A stretch of DNA of 64,000 nucleotides from Algoriphagus aquimarinus. Its GTDB lineage: Bacteria; Bacteroidota; Bacteroidia; Cytophagales; Cyclobacteriaceae. The stretch covers positions 1-64,000 of the forward strand of contig NZ_VORW01000017.1 of the NCBI RefSeq assembly GCF_007997215.1, given 5' to 3'. Below are positions 60,269 to 64,000 of the stretch, one piece after another (the stretch's first letter is position 1; every line of letters begins with the position of its first letter). The notes beneath the pieces are model-generated. The model was not told the origin of the DNA. It worked only from the letters and a program-made list of their open reading frames with translations, and did no database searches. The position numbers and the translations under genes are program-made.

Positions 60269-63200
60269 ATGACTCCATTCAGAATTCTGATAGTCTTTGT
60301 CGTCGTGTCAATCCTTGGATTGGCGGTGATTCCTATGCTTTCTGTGGATTTGAATCCGAAGGAAAGGGCACCAATTTTATCAATCTCATTTGGGATAAGC
60401 AATGCTTCTCCAGAAATCGTGGAGAAACTGGCTACCTCACCTTTAGAGGGGGCTTTTTCCAGACTGAGTGAGCTTAAAGAAATCAAATCAACTTCCAATT
60501 ATAATGGTGGGTATATCACGCTGACTTTCGATAAGAAGTCGGATATGGAGATGAAGAAGTTTGAAATCTCTTCTATGATTCGACAGGTTTATCCCCAGAT
60601 GGATTCTAGGGTAAGTTATCCCACAGTTGCACAATCATCACAGGAGAGGTCAGACGATAAAACGCCGATTTTGACCTATAGTGTAAATGGTCCATTTGCT
60701 TCTTTTGAAATCAAGAAAATAGCGGAAGATATCCTGAAGCCAGCATTGACCCGCTTCGAAGAAGTGGAGGACGTGCGAGTGCTCGGGGCAAATGATCTGC
60801 AGCTATTCGTGACCTATGATATCCAAAAGATGCAAGCTTTTGGCGTTACTAAAAATCAATTGGATGGTAGCATCCGAAGTGCATTTGGATTGACATTTCC
60901 AGGCGCTGTGATGAACAATCAGGGCAAGACGCTTTTCGTACAAGTGGATCGCTCGCTCAAGGAGAAGGATCAACTGGAGAACTTGGTCGTAAGCGAAATG
61001 GATGGTATGGAAATCCGGCTACGTGATGTGGCTAGCTTGACTTTGGAAGAAGCGGAACCTACCAGATACTATAGAATCAACGGCAATAACTCAGTAACAC
61101 TTACCATCTACAACCGAGATGGAGTAAATAAGGTCTTGCTGGCGCAAAATCTAAAGCTTGCCATCAAAAATGCAGGAGAATTGCTTCCTGCTGGTTTTGA
61201 AGTTCGATTGGAGAATGACGACACCGAGTTTTTAGAAAAAGAACTGAATAAAATCTACAAGAGGTCCGGACTATCGATCTTGATTTTGGTGGTTTTTATA
61301 TTTCTAATCAATAGAAATATTAAGTACCTGAGTATTCTCTTTTTGGGGATTGTGGCAAATCTAAGCCTTTGCGCCATCGTGCTGTATTTCCTCAAGGTTG
61401 ATATTCACCTCTATTCCCTGGCGGGATTGACAATTAGTTTTGGCTTGATCGTGGACAATGCGATCATTATGATCGATCACCTGCACAAGCACAAAAACCG
61501 TCGGGTTTTCTTGGCACTTTTGGCAGCCTCGCTCACGACCATTGCGGCACTGATGATCGTCTTTTTCCTACCTGAAGAAGAACGAAAAAATCTGTCCGAA
61601 TTCTCTATTGTCGTTTCGGTGATGCTGGGAATTTCGCTGTTGATTGCCTTAGTTTTTACTCCGGCTTTCTATCAGGTGATGTTCAAAGAATCGGTGAATC
61701 AAGGGCGGAAGTTGACCATTCCTAAATTGCGGAAGCGGGTCAAAGCCTTACGAAACTACGAAAGAGGGATAGACTGGACAGCGAAATACCGGAAGACATT
61801 TCTTGTGTTTTTGATTTTGCTTTTTGGACTGCCGATATTTTTCCTCCCGGCCAAATGGGAAGATCAGGAATGGTACAATAAAACCGTGGGAAACACCTTC
61901 TATCAGGAGGAAATCAGGCCATATGTAGATAAAGCACTGGGTGGATCCATGCGCATGTTTGTGCGTGGTGTGTATGAAAAAAGTGGTTATCGAGAGGCTG
62001 CAAAGACTAGACTCTATGTCACTTGCCGATTGCCTTTTGGGAATACGCTGGAGCAAATGGACTTTATCATGCGGGAGTTTGAGTCCTATCTACAGGATGT
62101 GGAAGGGATCGATCAATTTGTGACTTCGGTGTACTCTGGGCAAAGTGCTAGGATAGAAATTACCTTCAAGGAAGCCTATGAAAGAGGTGCTTTGCCATAC
62201 CAGTTGAAGGGGAAACTTTCTGTGAAATCTACGGATTGGTCTGGAGCACAGTGGAATGTGTATGGAGTGGGCCAAGGGTTTTATACAGGAGGTTCCAGCG
62301 ATCAGATACCAAGCTACCGGGTGAAAATGAAGGGCTACAATTTTGATGAATTGGAGCGGCAGGCAAATGTGTTGGCGGATAAACTTTTGGCGCATAAGCG
62401 GATTCAGGAAGTGAAAACTAATGAGCGTAACTACGGCGAGCAGAAGACTGAAGAATTTGTGCTTCGTCTCGATCAGAGCAAAATGGCATTAGGCCAGACT
62501 AACCAATTCGAAGTTCTTACCGCTTTGCAGGATATGTCCAAGCCTCAGAGTACTTCGACTATTTTGACCTTGGAGAATCAAAACTATGGTCTCATGGTAC
62601 GTGAGCGTAAGTCTGGTGATTTTAGCAAGTTTGATCTGGAGCAAAAAGGGTTGATCGGTGGAGAAAACAGAGTTTTCAAAATCTCCGATTATGGCACCTT
62701 GACAAAGGAGACTACGACCAATTCCCTTAACAAGGAAGATCGACAGTACATCCGAATTGTAGCTTTTGAATACATGGGTTCTGGGAAATTTGGGAATGAA
62801 TACCTCGAAGAAGTACTAGCTGAGATGAAGCAGATTATGCCGATTGGCTATGAAGCCAAGAAGGACTCGTATTATTGGAACTATGATCAACAGAAGCGTC
62901 AGTATTCTTTGCTAGGTCTGTTGATCGTTGGGATTTTTATGATCTGTGCAGTTCTCTTTGAGAATCTGAAGCAGCCGGTATACATCATTGTGATCATCCC
63001 GATTAGTTTTATTGGCCTGTTTTTGATCTTTTCACTATTCGATTTTTACTTTGATCAGGGCGGTTATGCAGCCTTTGTGATGCTGGGAGGTTTGGCAGTG
63101 AATGCCGGGATATTCATCGTCAATGATTTGAATAATAGAATTCAGGGGCTTTACAATAGAAATGTGTTGAAGTCCGTAGCAGGCAAAGCCATTCCAATTT

Positions 63201-63451
63201 TGCTTACGATTATGTCCACCTGTTTTGGCTTGATTCCATTTATCATGGAAGGTCAAAACGAGATTTTCTGGTTCTCACTGGCGATAGGTACGATTGGCGG
63301 ATTGGTATTCAGTATGATTGGGGTGTTTTGGGTGCTGCCTGTGTTGTTATGGAAGAAAGGCGCTGTTGAAAGTACATTGTCTCCCGCCAAGGCGCAGAGG
63401 CGCAAATGGTTTTTCTCGCGGCGGCGCGGCGACGCAACGGAAGTGGGATAA
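60269..63451 (+). CDS. RND efflux transporter permease 2, with repeat-derived C-terminal tail
   Basis: This 1060-residue partner permease begins MTPFRILIVFVVVSILGLAV. TM4 reads TISFGLIVDNAIIMIDHLHK, with Asp396-Asn397. TM10 reads MLGGLAVNAGIFIVNDLNNR and lacks the AcrB-type Lys. The sequence is clearly different from permease 1, so the pump may be a heterotrimer. The last natural helix ends about VFWVLPVLLWKKGAVES. The last 26 residues (STLSPAKAQRRKWFFSRRRG and DATEVG) are encoded by a GC-rich tandem repeat and were probably added when the repeat entered the gene end. The start is one base after the previous stop. Function is expected to be intact. Confidence 0.93.
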   Translation: MTPFRILIVFVVVSILGLAVIPMLSVDLNPKERAPILSISFGISNASPEIVEKLATSPLEGAFSRLSELKEIKSTSNYNGGYITLTFDKKSDMEMKKFEISSMIRQVYPQMDSRVSYPTVAQSSQERSDDKTPILTYSVNGPFASFEIKKIAEDILKPALTRFEEVEDVRVLGANDLQLFVTYDIQKMQAFGVTKNQLDGSIRSAFGLTFPGAVMNNQGKTLFVQVDRSLKEKDQLENLVVSEMDGMEIRLRDVASLTLEEAEPTRYYRINGNNSVTLTIYNRDGVNKVLLAQNLKLAIKNAGELLPAGFEVRLENDDTEFLEKELNKIYKRSGLSILILVVFIFLINRNIKYLSILFLGIVANLSLCAIVLYFLKVDIHLYSLAGLTISFGLIVDNAIIMIDHLHKHKNRRVFLALLAASLTTIAALMIVFFLPEEERKNLSEFSIVVSVMLGISLLIALVFTPAFYQVMFKESVNQGRKLTIPKLRKRVKALRNYERGIDWTAKYRKTFLVFLILLFGLPIFFLPAKWEDQEWYNKTVGNTFYQEEIRPYVDKALGGSMRMFVRGVYEKSGYREAAKTRLYVTCRLPFGNTLEQMDFIMREFESYLQDVEGIDQFVTSVYSGQSARIEITFKEAYERGALPYQLKGKLSVKSTDWSGAQWNVYGVGQGFYTGGSSDQIPSYRVKMKGYNFDELERQANVLADKLLAHKRIQEVKTNERNYGEQKTEEFVLRLDQSKMALGQTNQFEVLTALQDMSKPQSTSTILTLENQNYGLMVRERKSGDFSKFDLEQKGLIGGENRVFKISDYGTLTKETTTNSLNKEDRQYIRIVAFEYMGSGKFGNEYLEEVLAEMKQIMPIGYEAKKDSYYWNYDQQKRQYSLLGLLIVGIFMICAVLFENLKQPVYIIVIIPISFIGLFLIFSLFDFYFDQGGYAAFVMLGGLAVNAGIFIVNDLNNRIQGLYNRNVLKSVAGKAIPILLTIMSTCFGLIPFIMEGQNEIFWFSLAIGTIGGLVFSMIGVFWVLPVLLWKKGAVESTLSPAKAQRRKWFFSRRRGDATEVG
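63381..63440 (+). repeat. GC-rich GGCGCAGAGGCGCAAA-type interspersed repeat at the permease gene end
   Basis: Two related units start at 63381 (CTCCCGCCAAGGCGCAGAGG) and 63415 (CTCGCGGCGGCGCGGCGACG), 34 bp apart, both ending in CGCAA and GG. This GC content is far from that of the surrounding gene. Such CTCGCnnAGnCGCAnAGnCGCAA spacer repeats are common in many bacteria. Confidence 0.55.
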
Positions 63452-63461
63452 CCTTTAAACT

Positions 63462-63540
63462 GTTATCCAGAGCGAAGTTGAAGGGCCTCTTCGAAGGTTT
63501 TGTAGGAAGGTAAGAATCTCCCGCTTTCGACGACTCCACC
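63462..63540 (+). repeat. Interspersed repeat of the ATCCTGAGCGAAGTCGAAGG type
   Basis: GTTATCCAGAGCGAAGTTGA / AGGGCCTCTTCGAAGG is a close relative of a spacer sequence known from many bacterial genomes. It fills the gap between the permease stop and the convergent ATPase gene. No terminator was found in this 105-bp spacer. Confidence 0.45.
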
Positions 63541-63556
63541 AGATATGCAAAGGTTG

Positions 63557-64000
63557 TTAGCCAGAAATCATTTGGATGAAATGAGTAAGTCCAACCACCT
63601 GAATGTTTTTTGCCATGGGGTAATTTTCTTCTCTGGGAATTACGACGTGTAATTTTTCTATCCCCAAATCTTCCATTGCTAGATAGGTGCCTTTGGTGAG
63701 CTTGGGGCTAAGGCTGAATTTGATTTCAGCAGCTGCAAGCCATTGGTTATTACGCCTAATCAAGAGGTCAATTTCAGAACCGTCTTGCGTACGATAGAAG
63801 TACATTTCGTCATCAGATCTCAATACCGCAGCAGTTTGATTGATGACATGAGCTTCCCATGAACTGCCTAGAACGATATTGCCAAAGATGCTTTCCATAT
63901 TCTTGATCCCAAGCAAGTAGTGTAGCATTCCTGTATCTCGAAAATATAGTTTAGGGGATTTGACGAGCCGCTTTTTTGTATTGACTGACCAAGCGGGTAA
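63557..64000 (-). CDS. AAA ATPase/DUF4143 protein, C-terminal part (cut by window edge)
   Basis: The minus strand is open from the window edge to a TAA at 63557, 147 residues. The ATG at 63928 is internal. Upstream of it the frame reads LPAWSVNTKKRLVKSPKLYF and RDTGMLHYLLGI, the classic DUF4143 segment. Then come FGNIVLGSSWEAHVINQTAA, the nuclease-like MYFYRTQDGSEIDLLI, and AAAEIKFSLSPKLTKG. The AAA domain lies outside the window. It belongs to the same broad family as the gene at 49494 but the sequence is not close. It is convergent with the efflux operon. Confidence 0.85.
   Translation of the reverse strand, partial: LPAWSVNTKKRLVKSPKLYFRDTGMLHYLLGIKNMESIFGNIVLGSSWEAHVINQTAAVLRSDDEMYFYRTQDGSEIDLLIRRNNQWLAAAEIKFSLSPKLTKGTYLAMEDLGIEKLHVVIPREENYPMAKNIQVVGLTHFIQMISG

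Noticed and set aside
63361..63451. Frameshift at the end of permease 2
   Set aside because: The main protein is complete through its last membrane helix, and the odd tail is explained by repeat sequence read in frame.

Overview
The window reads as a chromosomal segment of a Gram-negative Bacteroidota bacterium, most likely order Cytophagales (Algoriphagus/Cyclobacteriaceae-like; the genus is inference). The evidence is two SusC/SusD outer-membrane uptake pairs, a STN-type TonB receptor with a DUF4249 lipoprotein, a type IX secretion C-terminal sorting domain and PorD, a Rpb6-like omega subunit, AT-rich DNA, weak Shine-Dalgarno signals, and at least one near-perfect Bacteroidetes promoter (TTTG-N19-TAnnTTTG, before bamD). 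No rRNA, tRNA, CRISPR array, phage or complete insertion sequence was recognised.

Positions 1-21190 form a sugar-catabolism region. Two susC/susD operons diverge from a 396-bp control region carrying three exact copies of TCCTGTnnnATCCTGA. The left operon (minus strand) ends in a ThuA-like gene cut by the window edge. To the right (plus strand) follow a secreted PVC-type dehydrogenase/cytochrome c, a DUF1080 (3-keto-disaccharide hydrolase) lipoprotein, a small acidic unknown protein, a DUF4432 aldose-epimerase-like protein, a mannose-isomerase-like cupin, a TIM-barrel sugar isomerase and a Gfo/Idh/MocA oxidoreductase. A Tat-exported TIM-barrel isomerase is encoded convergently. This set matches the oxidation/3-keto-sugar route of glycoside breakdown, in which a sugar is oxidised at C3, the glycosidic bond is then cleaved by elimination and hydration, and the keto sugar is reduced again. 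The spacers at 13640-15290 hold several copies of a hairpin repeat family.

Positions 21394-27620 are a tightly coupled four-gene surface operon: small exported protein, STN/CarboxypepD/TonB receptor, DUF4249 lipoprotein and a macroglobulin-like exported protein. On the minus strand, 27633-35084 encodes an MscS channel, a large membrane-anchored DUF3352-like/propeller protein, malate dehydrogenase, a cyclic-nucleotide-binding protein without a DNA-binding domain, and TilS. Positions 35133-43827 (plus) are a housekeeping/envelope block: OstA/LptA-like, a T9SS cargo protein, BamD, RNA polymerase omega, CoaBC, PorD, RecN and FabI.

Positions 43963-49261 encode an exported amidohydrolase, an alpha/beta hydrolase, and a MarR / YceI / ring-cleaving dioxygenase / carboxylesterase cluster resembling the MhqR-controlled quinone-resistance genes of Firmicutes. 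A shared TGTATATACA palindrome precedes both marR and yceI. An AAA ATPase (DUF4143) gene follows, flanked by diverged direct repeats. Then come sbcCD (minus), an RlpA-like protein and a three-gene RND efflux operon with two different permeases. The end of the second permease gene runs into an interspersed GC-rich repeat. The window closes inside a second DUF4143 ATPase gene on the minus strand.
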